A DNA stretch of 52,282 bases from Nostoc paludosum FACHB-159 (GCF_014698835.1 NZ_JACJTU010000045.1:1-52282), one strand, 5' to 3'; positions 8,020-16,993 are shown, numbered from the stretch's first letter. Notes: generated from the letters alone by a model not told the origin. Numbers and translations are program-made.

Positions 8020-8990
8020 TTTTCCTCTTCGTCATACCAATTACAGCCAGACAGGTGACAAATTTCGCCCAGTGCGGGTTCTGGAATGCCATTATCACTG
8101 TTTTTCAGTATTGTTTGTACTGTTTCATCTAACCGATCTATTAGTTTAGTTGGCAATTCGTCTGCTGCATACTCTAGCCAGTTAGTCAATTCATTGTCAG
8201 AAAATTGGTCAATCTCAGGTAGTTTTACAGGGTTATCTGGCTTCCAGTTAGGATCGAGTTTTTCTACAAAAGGAATATCCCAACTACCTACACAGCCATC
8301 ATAATCTACTAAAAACATTAATAATTTGAATTGGCTTCCTTGGGGGTTAGTCGCATTAACTTTAGTCGCTAAAACTAACCAGAAATCTCTGATCAGTTCG
8401 TGCAAAAAAGTTTCCGAAAGACAATCCACGTCGTACAAAATTAACAAGACATTCTGAGTTCGCCACCATTGATAAACTCGTTCCGCAATTTCTGAAATTG
8501 AACTTTGCCTCTCCAGTCCGACTCTAGCAGCAAGTTCGCGCCACAAAGCAGCACTGTCACTTCTGCGAGCAATGCGACTGAGTTCAATTCGCACAACTTT
8601 TCCCGTGATGATATTGGGGACATTTTGTACTAATAATCGATTCAACAACCAGCGTTGACCATAGTAAAGCGAACCATAGATTAGAAAGGCAGCTACTGAG
8701 TGAGTCTCAATAAATCTCCGAAATGCTCGTGTTTGCTCTCTATAGCCCAATTTCAATAAAGCACGATACACTTTTCTACTAGATAAAGCTTGTTCTAAAT
8801 CGTCAAGCTGCTGAACCAATTCGTTAAGTTCAGCTTCAGTTTGTTCAATTTGCTTTTCTAATTGGAAGCGAATCAAAGTATCTGCTGCGATCGCGAAATC
8901 ACACCGTAGTCTACTTTGCTTCTCTATCAGTAAATCATACTGCTGTTGTAATGCTTGGCATTTCTGCTCTAAGTACTGCTCAGCGGACAT
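8004..8990 (-). CDS. Coiled-coil protein with inactive STAND-like NTPase domain, first gene of conflict operon
   Basis: 328 residues. Residues 5-70 are a predicted coiled coil (FQLEKQIEQTEAELNELVQ) of a type that recurs as an N-terminal adaptor, effector-associated-like, in cyanobacterial multidomain proteins. From about 98 an NTPase-like fold begins, but the P-loop region reads G106-SLYY-G111-Q-R instead of GxxxxGK[ST], so the lysine is lost. The Walker B-like strand VLLILYD ends at D187. The pattern, including LWRELAARVGL, RVYQWWRTQNVLLI and LLMFLVDY, is what I recall as iSTAND (inactive STAND). No gene lies on its strand for about 400 bp upstream, so the operon promoter is probably between 8991 and 9389. 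Its role is probably regulatory or scaffold, coupling the MoxR-vWA pair to the membrane effector. Confidence 0.65.
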   Translation of the reverse strand: MSAEQYLEQKCQALQQQYDLLIEKQSRLRCDFAIAADTLIRFQLEKQIEQTEAELNELVQQLDDLEQALSSRKVYRALLKLGYREQTRAFRRFIETHSVAAFLIYGSLYYGQRWLLNRLLVQNVPNIITGKVVRIELSRIARRSDSAALWRELAARVGLERQSSISEIAERVYQWWRTQNVLLILYDVDCLSETFLHELIRDFWLVLATKVNATNPQGSQFKLLMFLVDYDGCVGSWDIPFVEKLDPNWKPDNPVKLPEIDQFSDNELTNWLEYAADELPTKLIDRLDETVQTILKNSDNGIPEPALGEICHLSGCNWYDEEEKWLRL

Positions 8991-9389
8991 TGAATTACTT
9001 TTTTAATGAATAATTGTTACTAAACAAGAGTAGCCAGAATGTCGATATAGCAATCTGAGCGATCGCCTTGTGTTTCAACAGCTGAAACATCATTCTGAGG
9101 CTAGATGTAAATTATTAGGATTTACGCAATCACTCTTTAAAACTTTTATTCCTCCTTATCTTCTCCATCGCGCCAGTTGCTACTCTACGCGTTCCGCGTT
9201 AGCGGTACAAGTCTGGGAACCGGCAAGGGCGCACTGGCTTGTGTGTGGTTCGATTTTCCCTTAGGTGTGCGTAAGTCTTGATTATCTAGTTTCTTCTAAG
9301 AGTAATTTACCACTTCCAGACCTAGTATAAAAATTAGTCTAGATAGTCCGCTTTTGCTTAATTTAACAAATTAGATGTTGTGTAGCCGA
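8991..9389. other. Intergenic region upstream of the conflict operon
   Basis: About 400 bp before the first gene of the operon. It includes an AT-rich stretch next to the start, a HIP1-like site near 9059, and a GC-rich cyanobacterial repeat motif at about 9181-9205 (CTACGCGTTCCGCGTTAGCG). The only plus-strand ORF here (9070-9264) runs through that repeat and shows no protein-like character. Confidence 0.5.
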
Positions 9390-10070
9390 TTATTCCTGAC
9401 TTGGATTGAGTACAACGACAATTTCTGTTAGCTTAATTCCTAAAGGTTTCCAATGGGAATTGGTGGAGGAAAAAGTAGCATCCCCAGACACTGCTTGGTA
9501 GTCATTGGGAAACTTTTCGTAAGCATTAGGGGCAGCGTCTACGCGTAAAATTAGTTTACCTTGATAGCGGGATAATTTAGTACTATCTAACAAAATCGTA
9601 CCGCCGTAATCCCAACCTAATCCATAGAGCTTAAAGTTACCTAATTGCTTGCGTAACTCGCTCAATGGGGTTCCAACGCCGATACCTTCACGGGTTTTCC
9701 AACCTGAACCCAAGTTACGCACATCTAAAGGTTTGGTACGGGTATTATCACTCCAGACTACCAAGAGCGATCGGCCTCCATCTAACTTTAATTGAGTAGC
9801 GGCAAAACTACCAATTCCTTCAGCACCAGAAATGGTTTTATCAACGACACGAGACGCACCAAATAACTTAACTAAATCTTGTTTGGTGGTTGTGCGTGTT
9901 ATCGGCCCGACTCTTTCCCCAGGAATAATCAAAGTGTCTGTTAATGTTTGCGATTTAGCGATAGTAACTGAACTATCAATTTTTTGGGTTAATCCAACTG
10001 CTTCTTTTCCAGAATAAATTAGCAGCAACCCTAACGCAGCTGTAGCGATAGTTTTAATATATGAGTTCAC
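9390..10070 (-). CDS. Secreted protein of unknown function
   Basis: 226 residues starting at a GTG preceded by GAGGT at good spacing. The N-terminus (IKTIATAALGLLLIYSG) is a signal peptide, so the mature protein, beginning around residue 28, is periplasmic or exported. The rest is beta-rich, with motifs GERVGPI, LFGASRVVD, WKTREGIGVGTPLSEL and GWDYGGTI. The arrangement suggests two copies of a small domain in which a Gly-rich turn precedes a leucine-rich helix (DLVKLFG near 65 and LSELRKQLG near 137). I do not recognise a named family. It is monocistronic; the flanking genes lie several hundred bp away. Confidence 0.7.
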   Translation of the reverse strand: MNSYIKTIATAALGLLLIYSGKEAVGLTQKIDSSVTIAKSQTLTDTLIIPGERVGPITRTTTKQDLVKLFGASRVVDKTISGAEGIGSFAATQLKLDGGRSLLVVWSDNTRTKPLDVRNLGSGWKTREGIGVGTPLSELRKQLGNFKLYGLGWDYGGTILLDSTKLSRYQGKLILRVDAAPNAYEKFPNDYQAVSGDATFSSTNSHWKPLGIKLTEIVVVLNPSQE

Positions 10071-10594
10071 GGTATACCTCGACGGACTGCAACTGAGAAT
10101 GATTTCGTTAATGATTACTTTTCGGTTTTAACTTCTACAGTTTCGCAATTACGGATTCCCGATTTTATTAAGGATCTGTACTAAAACATGTTCCTTACTC
10201 GCTCAAAAACATGCCCGACTGACTAAAACATGTTGATTTGTCACTTCAGAAGGTGTCAGATCGACAAAAATGTCTTCATTTATAAATTAACAATAATTCG
10301 TTCGAGAAAAAATTCTTTTTGACTTATCGTTCGAGCACTTTGTATAAATAACAAATAAGTCGTTCTAGAACCACTTTAGTTTTATTTATACAAAAACACA
10401 AATTTCGAGCAAAACATGTCCATGTATAAGCTCAGCTTAAGTTGTTCTAGCTCTGGTTATTCTGGGTTTATACAAAGATAAGTTTTTGTAATTACAGCAG
10501 TTTTGGTAGTATTCAGACCACAATTGAGGCGGAGAATGGGGAGTAGCGAGTGGTGTAGTTCAATTACTTCAAAAGCGCTGTAATGTTCTACCTT

Positions 10595-10835
10595 ATACCG
10601 TTTCTTTGTGAAGCTGCATATATTTACCCCCTGGCTACGGTGTACACACAAATCGGAGTTGCTTTTGAGATCCGGGTTTTACCCCCCTTACCAAGGGGGG
10701 AAACAAGAAAATCCAGTTCCCTCCCCTTGACAAGGGGAGGGTTAGGGTGGGGTAATTCGAGGACTGGTAGTGATTCGATAACTTGTGTGTACACCGTAGC
10801 CTTGCCTTATGTGCAGCTTCATACAGAATTGGTAT
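10595..10835. mobile_element. Outer MITE-like element (ATACC...GGTAT ends), interrupted by a second element
   Basis: The left end ATACCGTTTCTTTGTGAAGC and the reverse complement of the right end (ATACCAATTCTGTATGAAGC) match closely, giving imperfect terminal inverted repeats of about 28 bp. A related copy without the insertion lies at 13104-13255. It has no coding capacity, as expected for a non-autonomous element. Confidence 0.75.
10633..10801. mobile_element. Inner MITE-like element, family GGCTACGGTGTACACACAA, copy 1
   Basis: Perfect 19-bp terminal inverted repeats (GGCTACGGTGTACACACAA and its complement) bound a 169-bp element. Its core carries C-rich and G-rich hairpin segments (ACCCCCCTTACC/AAGGGGGG, CCTCCCCTTG/CAAGGGGAGG). 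It lies inside the element at 10595-10835. A second copy is at 38361-38502. Confidence 0.85.
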
Positions 10836-10893
10836 TACGGAAAAATCAAACAGGAACAATCGCGTTTTAATCTCTTTCTGAATTCTGAATTCT

Positions 10894-12876
10894 TCACTTC
10901 ATCACTCTAGTTGCGTTGAAAATTGCCAGCAAAGCTACTCCAACATCTGCAAAGACAGCTTCCCACATTGTCGCTATCCCTAAAATACCTAATCCAATAA
11001 ATACACCTTTAATTGCTAAAGCAAACCCAATATTTTGCCAAACTATTTTCCGAGTTTTTCTAGCAATTTGTATTGCTTCTGCAACTTTTGATGGTGCATC
11101 TGTCATAATCACAATATCAGCAGTTTCTATGGCTGCATCTGAACCTAAGCCGCCCATTGCCATACCAACATCTGCTCTAGCAATTACTGGCGCATCATTA
11201 ATACCATCGCCAATGAAGGCTACTTTACTGTGTTTACTGGTGGTGCTAATTAGTTTCTCAATGGCATTAACTTTTTCTTCTGGTAATAACTCTGCTTCGT
11301 AGATATCTATGCCAATTTGTTGAGCAATTAGAGAAGCGATCGCTTGATTATCTCCTGTTAACATTACTGTTTTTTCTACACCCATTTTTTTGAGTGTTTG
11401 AATTGCTTGTCTGGCATCTTCTTTGACTTCATCAGCAATTACTATATATCCAGCGTAAATATCATCTACTGCTACATGAATAACTGTTCCTTCTACTAAG
11501 CAATTATCGTGGGCAATGCGTTCTTTATGCAATAGGCGATCGCTTCCTGCTATCACTACCTTATTTTCAACTTTGGCTCTAATTCCATAACCTGCTATCT
11601 CTTCATAATTGCTAATATCAAATGCATCAATATTGTTGCCGTAAGCATTGCGGATAGATTGGGCAATGGGATGATTTGAATGAGATTCAACTTTGGCAGC
11701 TAATTGCAGTACTTCTTGCTGAGTAAAATTATTTTTTGGTACTATTTCTGCAACTTTAAATACTCCTTTTGTTAAAGTTCCAGTTTTATCAAAAACAACT
11801 GTGTTGACTGCATTCAGACTATCCAAAAAAGTAGAACCTTTAACCAAAATACCGCGTTTAGCTGCACCTCCAACACCTCCAAAGTAACCTAATGGAATAC
11901 TGATTACTAGTCCACATGGGCAGGAAATAACTAATAAAATCAGGGCACGATAAATCCATTCTGAAGAAGTTGCCCCAGAAATGAATAAAGGAGGTAACAA
12001 AGCAATTGCTAAAGATGTAAAAACTACTATGGGCGTGTAATATCGAGCAAATTTAGTAATAAATTTCTCTGTTTCGGCTTTTTTGCTTTTGGCATTCTGC
12101 ACCAAGTCTAAAATCTTAGCAATGGAAGATTCATCAAAAAGTTTTGTGACTTTAATGCTGAGAACACCGATTTTATTGATTGTTCCAGCTAAAACTGTTT
12201 CTCCCAGCTTCACAGTTCGCGGTACAGATTCTCCAGTTAACGCAGATGTATCAACTTGAGAATTACCTTCAATAATTTCACCATCTAAAGGAATCTTTTC
12301 TCCAGGTTTGACAACGATAATATCTCCAATTTTTACTGTGTCTGGCGATACTTTTTTCAGCCCATTTTCTGTCTGGATATTTGCATAGTCTGGGCGTATT
12401 TCTAATAAAGCTTTGATGGAATTACGAGAACGGCTGACAGCAATATCTTGGAACAATTCGCCAATTTTATAAAATAACATAACTCCCACAGCTTCGGGCA
12501 ATTTATGAATTGCGATCGCTCCTAATGTCGCTACTGTCATTAAAAATGTTTCATCAAATATTCTGCCTCTAAGTATATTGCGCCCCGCAGTTTTTAAAAC
12601 ACTCCATCCACTTAATAAATAGGCAGGTATGAAAACCAAATATTCACCTATTGAGTAGAGTGTATTATGCAATTGGTTTTCAAAAATTACACCAGGTGCA
12701 TACAAACTTAAAATCACTACTAAAGGAAATATCTCATTTTTAAGGTTGAATTCTTCACCGTGGTTATGATTATGGTCATGGTTATGATTCTCATCATGAT
12801 GATGGTTATGATTCTCGTGATGTTCGTGTTCGCAACTGCAACAACCTGAAGATTCTGAATGTAGTTTTTGCTTCAT
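10894..12876 (-). CDS. Zn2+/Cd2+-type P1B ATPase (heavy-metal efflux) with His-rich N-terminus
   Basis: 660 residues, a metal-exporting P-type ATPase of the inner membrane. Motifs: TGES 214-217, metal-site CPC 319-321, phosphorylation loop DKTGT 363-367, HP 402-403, GDGINDAP 557-564. The last helices contain N615-x7-K623 and D644-V-G, which together with CPC is the P1B-2 (Zn/Cd/Pb) pattern rather than the copper pattern. The usual ferredoxin-like HMA domain is absent. Instead residues 11-40 hold a CCSC cluster and a long His/Asn/Asp/Glu tract with about 15 histidines, probably for metal binding or sensing. The ATG is at 12876. No ArsR/SmtB-type regulator gene is adjacent, so its control is not evident here. 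Confidence 0.92.
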   Translation of the reverse strand: MKQKLHSESSGCCSCEHEHHENHNHHHDENHNHDHNHNHGEEFNLKNEIFPLVVILSLYAPGVIFENQLHNTLYSIGEYLVFIPAYLLSGWSVLKTAGRNILRGRIFDETFLMTVATLGAIAIHKLPEAVGVMLFYKIGELFQDIAVSRSRNSIKALLEIRPDYANIQTENGLKKVSPDTVKIGDIIVVKPGEKIPLDGEIIEGNSQVDTSALTGESVPRTVKLGETVLAGTINKIGVLSIKVTKLFDESSIAKILDLVQNAKSKKAETEKFITKFARYYTPIVVFTSLAIALLPPLFISGATSSEWIYRALILLVISCPCGLVISIPLGYFGGVGGAAKRGILVKGSTFLDSLNAVNTVVFDKTGTLTKGVFKVAEIVPKNNFTQQEVLQLAAKVESHSNHPIAQSIRNAYGNNIDAFDISNYEEIAGYGIRAKVENKVVIAGSDRLLHKERIAHDNCLVEGTVIHVAVDDIYAGYIVIADEVKEDARQAIQTLKKMGVEKTVMLTGDNQAIASLIAQQIGIDIYEAELLPEEKVNAIEKLISTTSKHSKVAFIGDGINDAPVIARADVGMAMGGLGSDAAIETADIVIMTDAPSKVAEAIQIARKTRKIVWQNIGFALAIKGVFIGLGILGIATMWEAVFADVGVALLAIFNATRVMK

Positions 12877-13103
12877 TTTTTTTGGGGCTAGTAAGTTGTT
12901 TGATATAAAACCTTTCTTTTAAGGTAATAAAAAAAATAACTTTTTACAAGTTAATAATTTAAGAAAGATAATCGATATCAATAAGCTAGAATTCAGAACT
13001 CAGGAGTCAGAATTCAGAAGATTTAATGTTAAATCTTGCGATTAGTTGTTAGCAAGTACTAAGATTTATAAATTTCTTAAAGATTTTAATTTGATGATAA
13101 GTA

Positions 13104-13255
<152 letters not shown>

Positions 13256-13295
13256 AAGTCGTCGCTAATATTTCAAGCTATATTAAGAAGCTTAA

Positions 13296-13374
13296 ATGTA
13301 GGGTGCGTTGTCGCCAAGCGCCGCACTTGAAACTTTTGACGGTGCGTTAGCCTACGGCGTAACACACCCTACAT
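13296..13374. repeat. Palindromic intergenic repeat (ATGTAGGGTGCGTTG family)
   Basis: ATGTAGGGTGCGTT at the left pairs with AACACACCCTACAT at the right, with further pairing inward (GGTGCGTTAGCCTACGGCG). This makes a 79-bp imperfect hairpin. A related half-element (TAGGGTGCGTTGTTAGCC) occurs at about 22209-22226. It is a dispersed non-coding element. Confidence 0.75.
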
Positions 13375-13488
13375 CAAATTTATATTTATTCATACATATA
13401 CTAAGTATTAATCTCACTCACTCAACATGTTTTGGGAGATCGTGAAATACAGGGAATAAATAATACTCAATACCCCATTCCCAATTCC

Positions 13489-15129
13489 CTAAAAATTTAA
13501 AATATCTAATGACTCTTCTATTTCTAAATCTAATATTCTTTGTTTTGTATCTTTGAGGGCTTCTAGCTTGCCTTCTTTACGGTAGATATCTGCGGCTTTT
13601 TGAAAATCTTCAATTGCTCCCTGTTTATCTGCCATTTCTAAACGAGTATTGCCACGATTATAATAAGCATCTGCATAATTAGAATTAATATCAATTGCTT
13701 GAGTATAATCTTCAAATGCTCCTTCAAAATCTTCTAAATCAAAACGAGCATTACCACGATTGTAATAAGCATCTATATAATTAGGATTAATCTGTATTGC
13801 CTGGGTATAATCTTCAATTGCTCCTTGAAAATCTCCTAAATCAGAACGAGCATTACCACGATTTTTGTAAGCTACAGCATCTTGAGGATTAACTTTGATT
13901 GCTTGGGAAAATACTGGTGGAGTTCCTAGTAAATAACGAGCAATACCACGATTTTTATAAGCATCAGCATAATCAGGATTAATTTTAATAGCTTGAGTAT
14001 AATCTTCAATCGCTCCTTGATTATCTCCTAGATGAGAACGAGCTTCAGCGCGGTTTTTATAAGCTACGGCAAGGTTAGGGTTAATTCTAATAGCTTGGGT
14101 ATAATCATTAATTGCTTCTTCTAATCTGCCCAGTTGATATAAAGCCAAACCTCGTTTGTTATAAAATTTCGCATCATTAATATTTATTTGTATTGCCTGA
14201 GAATAATCTGCGATCGCTGCTTCACAATCACCTATTTGATAGTGAGCTAAACCTCGTTTATAATACAAATCATCATCACTATGATTAACTTCTAAAACTT
14301 GATTATAATTAGCGATCGCATTTGCATATTCTCCTTTTTTGAAAGATTCATCACCTAATTTTAAGTAAAGCAAACTTAAATCTTCATCACGAGAATACAA
14401 ATAGCTTTCTACATCAGGTTTAAAAGAAGATTTGAGCAACTGATTATTAGTTGGCTTAGGTGGCGTTTGTTGTTTGGGTAGATATTTATAACTTGGTGGC
14501 TGTGGCTTAAAATAGTTCTGATTTCCAGAAGATTGTAACTGTTCTAAATAGCAAAATAAACCACCGCCATAAAGTAATTGCTCTATTCCAAATGAAATTC
14601 TCCCAGTCTTCAACTTAATCATTCGGGTTGGGAGGAAGCCAGCTAAAAAAAGGTGATATTCAGATTGTGCTTCACTCACATCTTCTTGAATTAAAATGCA
14701 AACTACAACTGCATTTTTTTCAACTTCTTCAGAACTAATTGACCATCTAACTCTGTCAATACTACCGTGACGAGATTTAACTTCAATACCAATAGATGGG
14801 TCACAAGTCAAGGTAAAATCTATTTTACCATCACCGCCGAATCGCTTTTCATAATCAACTTCGGTAATAAAATCAGCTAAACGTTCCTTGACAACTTCCT
14901 CACCGAGTTTTCCTTTAAGATAGCTGATGAAAACATCACGAACTGGCAAAACACGCTTATATTTCTCAGCCATCTGCCAGCAAAATTCCCGTAGTGCCTT
15001 TAGCCTCTCTCCAGAAATTATAGTTACTTCGCTATGTTGACCTTCTGTTTCACAATGAAGCAGACAACCAGATGTTAACCTTTTGATAAAATCAGACTGT
15101 AGCGATCGCAGTAGCGTAATCCAGTCCAT
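13489..15129 (-). CDS. PD-(D/E)XK nuclease-like domain fused to TPR repeats
   Basis: 546 residues in two parts. The N-terminal ~195 residues have the core of a PD-(D/E)XK nuclease fold: a helix with E77 in KLGEEVVKERL, then D104 in GKIDFTL, and E116-V-K118 in IGIEVKSRHG, spaced as in restriction-type and Holliday-type nucleases. A Gln/Pro-rich linker (about 200-235) leads to about eight tetratricopeptide repeats from 253 to 530, many with DYTQAI and NRG hallmarks. One repeat near 395-410 has lost about ten residues (LLGTPPVFSQAIKV). TPRs usually bind protein partners, so this may be a nuclease tethered to or controlled by a partner. Substrate and activity are unknown. It stands alone, upstream (in transcription) of repeat DNA. 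Confidence 0.75.
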   Translation of the reverse strand: MDWITLLRSLQSDFIKRLTSGCLLHCETEGQHSEVTIISGERLKALREFCWQMAEKYKRVLPVRDVFISYLKGKLGEEVVKERLADFITEVDYEKRFGGDGKIDFTLTCDPSIGIEVKSRHGSIDRVRWSISSEEVEKNAVVVCILIQEDVSEAQSEYHLFLAGFLPTRMIKLKTGRISFGIEQLLYGGGLFCYLEQLQSSGNQNYFKPQPPSYKYLPKQQTPPKPTNNQLLKSSFKPDVESYLYSRDEDLSLLYLKLGDESFKKGEYANAIANYNQVLEVNHSDDDLYYKRGLAHYQIGDCEAAIADYSQAIQININDAKFYNKRGLALYQLGRLEEAINDYTQAIRINPNLAVAYKNRAEARSHLGDNQGAIEDYTQAIKINPDYADAYKNRGIARYLLGTPPVFSQAIKVNPQDAVAYKNRGNARSDLGDFQGAIEDYTQAIQINPNYIDAYYNRGNARFDLEDFEGAFEDYTQAIDINSNYADAYYNRGNTRLEMADKQGAIEDFQKAADIYRKEGKLEALKDTKQRILDLEIEESLDILNF

Positions 15130-15350
15130 TTTGATTGCTGCGAATTTTTTGATGAGATTATTCTATTAAAATATTTATTCGCCGTAAACCTTTCAATTAG
15201 CTTGGGTGATATCCCCAAAAATTGCTTAACCTTATATATTAAATCTTAATTTAATTTAACGCAATTAATTTTGCAGAAAGCGACTGTATTATGACATAAT
15301 AGCCTGTCATCAAATCTCACCTATTTTTACAGTCGAATTTGATTAGGAAA

Positions 15351-16316
15351 TTATTGATAGATTTGCCGGAGTTCCTCTAAGGTATTGGCAGTTTTGATAC
15401 TAGAGAGAATAGTTTTTAACATCTCTACATCCTGTATTTGGGAAATCTCTGGTAATATTGTTAATCCATCACTGCCAAATTTAAGTTCTAAACTGATTTG
15501 AATACCTTCAATAAATCCTTCTACTTTCCCCTGTTGCAGACCTTGTTGAAGACCTTGTTGAAGACCTTGTTCAATACCCCTTCTTTCTACACTGGTAATA
15601 TACGGCATTTTCTTCTCCTGCTCATATTGAGTTACTTCTTGCCAAAAACTGTTTTCTAATTCTTCAGGTAATTTCATCACCCAATCGATAAACCGAAATA
15701 AGTTGATGATATCTTCGCGCTGATAGCCTTTTTCGTAAAGTCGTTTGGTTAAATCAACCTTCCACCGTTTACGCCCTTGATTATCTTGGCGTGTTTCTTT
15801 TGCTTTGAGATGAGCCATAACTACTGTAGCAAATGGGTTAGAAGTTGCTTCTAATTCTGTCCATAGCTGACTATATTCAAGTAATTTGACAATGGGAAAT
15901 TTGAATTTGACTTCGCAACCCTATAATTCATCGCTAAACTGATTTGGTTTCCATGTGGGGCGATCGTCACCTAAAATGGCTAGACTAGCTATAGAACGAT
16001 TGTAACGGTCAAACAATCGGTAGTGGTAGACGTACATCCTTTGGGCAAAGTTGGTTTCTTCATAACTTTGGACTTCGAGATGGATTAATACCCACTTTTC
16101 TTCGCCATTATGTTGCCAGACTTGAACGAGTTTATCAACGAATCTTTGTCCTAATTCTGCATCTCGAACGACTTGCTGTAACTCTTTGTCCAAAAATGTA
16201 TAGCCTCGCTTCCAGTCTATTCCCTGGGCAGCGACAGGAAAGAAAAATTCAATGCATTCCTGAAAGTAGGTTTCTATGGCTTCTTTCCAAGGGCTGTCGT
16301 ATTCATCGTTGGACAT
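15351..16316 (-). pseudogene. Rpn-family (PD-(D/E)XK nuclease/transposase-like) gene interrupted by one in-frame amber codon
   Basis: A continuous 322-codon frame runs from ATG 16316 to 15351, broken only by a TAG at 15921-15923. The upstream part (131 codons) ends ...KPNQFSDEL, and the frame continues GCEVKFKFPIVKLLEY and reaches MAHLKAKETRQDN without a shift. In family members I recall a Trp at or next to this position (ELWGC), so TGG to TAG is the simple explanation. The N-terminal part carries D61 and E81-V-Q83 of the nuclease core (WVLIHLEVQSYEE). The C-terminal part has the FIDWVMKLPEELE segment and a QQGLQQGLQQG repeat. Rpn proteins are linked to DNA cleavage and recombination. It could be a young pseudogene or yield a 131-residue fragment; the second half could restart at 15818. 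Confidence 0.8.
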
Positions 16317-16693
16317 TGGCGTATTACATCAGTTTTGCAGGTGCAGACATGTTTGATTATGCCAGAGTTTTGAAGAGTTGGGGGAAGGGTGCGATCGCTC
16401 TGCCTCATCATTTGACCATTGTCTCACAAGATAGCGATTTTGAGCGTATGAGACAAGTGAGGGAGTTATCTTGTGAATCTTGGCTGTAATGATGGTTGAG
16501 GTGCGATTGCATTTCAACGGTGAATTATTGGGTGGTTTAGAGGTTTCTAATTTTAACTTTGATAAAACTGAAAAATTCTCAATTTATAGTGTCCTAGTTA
16601 ACGGTAGTGACTTTCTATGGAGTAGATAGATAAAATTTTCTTAAGTTAAGCAAATATTATAAAAATAATCAAATTACAACACTGTATTTATAA
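16317..16693. other. Intergenic region
   Basis: 377 bp between the divergently transcribed Rpn-like pseudogene (-) and a small plus-strand gene. It is AT-rich near 16600-16690, where promoter sequence for the downstream gene is likely. No RNA gene or repeat family is seen. Confidence 0.5.
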
Positions 16694-16993
16694 ATGACAA
16701 ATCAGCCAACAGATGCACCTTTGTTTCAAGCTTATAAAGCTTATTTAGAAAAAATAGAACTTTTTTTGAATGAAGAAAAAGAAAAATTTCAAAAAACACT
16801 CAAAAGTACAGTCCCAAAAAATAAGGACAGTGATTACGAAAAAATTGTTCTGGATGCCAACAATAAAATCGTTGAAAAAATAGATGCTGCCATCAAAGAG
16901 ATATCTACTTTTATTGAAAAATTAGAACAAGAAAAAAAGCGAAAAATTCAGAGCGCCCGTGATACTAGACCTTCTAAAAAAAGTAATATTTAA
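16694..16993 (+). CDS. Small Lys/Glu-rich coiled-coil protein, unknown function
   Basis: 99 residues, highly charged, mostly helical. Predicted coiled-coil segments lie at about 12-40 and 50-88 (KIVEKIDAAIKEISTFIEKL), followed by a basic tail (RDTRPSKKSNI). It has no signal peptide, membrane helix or known motif. The gene is AT-rich. Its stop overlaps by 3 bp the stop of the convergent 281-residue gene. The regular amphipathic pattern and clean ATG start favour a real gene, but I recognise no family. Confidence 0.55.
   Translation: MTNQPTDAPLFQAYKAYLEKIELFLNEEKEKFQKTLKSTVPKNKDSDYEKIVLDANNKIVEKIDAAIKEISTFIEKLEQEKKRKIQSARDTRPSKKSNI

Larger units (their letters stand above)
10071..10893. other. 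Repeat-rich intergenic region
   Basis: 823 bp without a supported gene. The left half (about 10150-10450) is AT-rich with loose direct repeats around AAAACATG and CGTTCGAG/CGTTCTAG. The right half holds the nested MITE-like elements listed separately. ORFs on both strands (10583-10870, 10635-10859) are readings through these elements. Confidence 0.7.

Noticed and set aside
9070..9264. 64-codon plus-strand ORF upstream of the conflict operon
   Set aside because: It runs through a GC-rich dispersed repeat and lacks protein-like composition or a ribosome-binding site.
10583..10870. ORFs on both strands inside the MITE region
   Set aside because: They consist of the element sequence itself (Arg/Gly/Pro/Leu-rich readings) and match no protein pattern.
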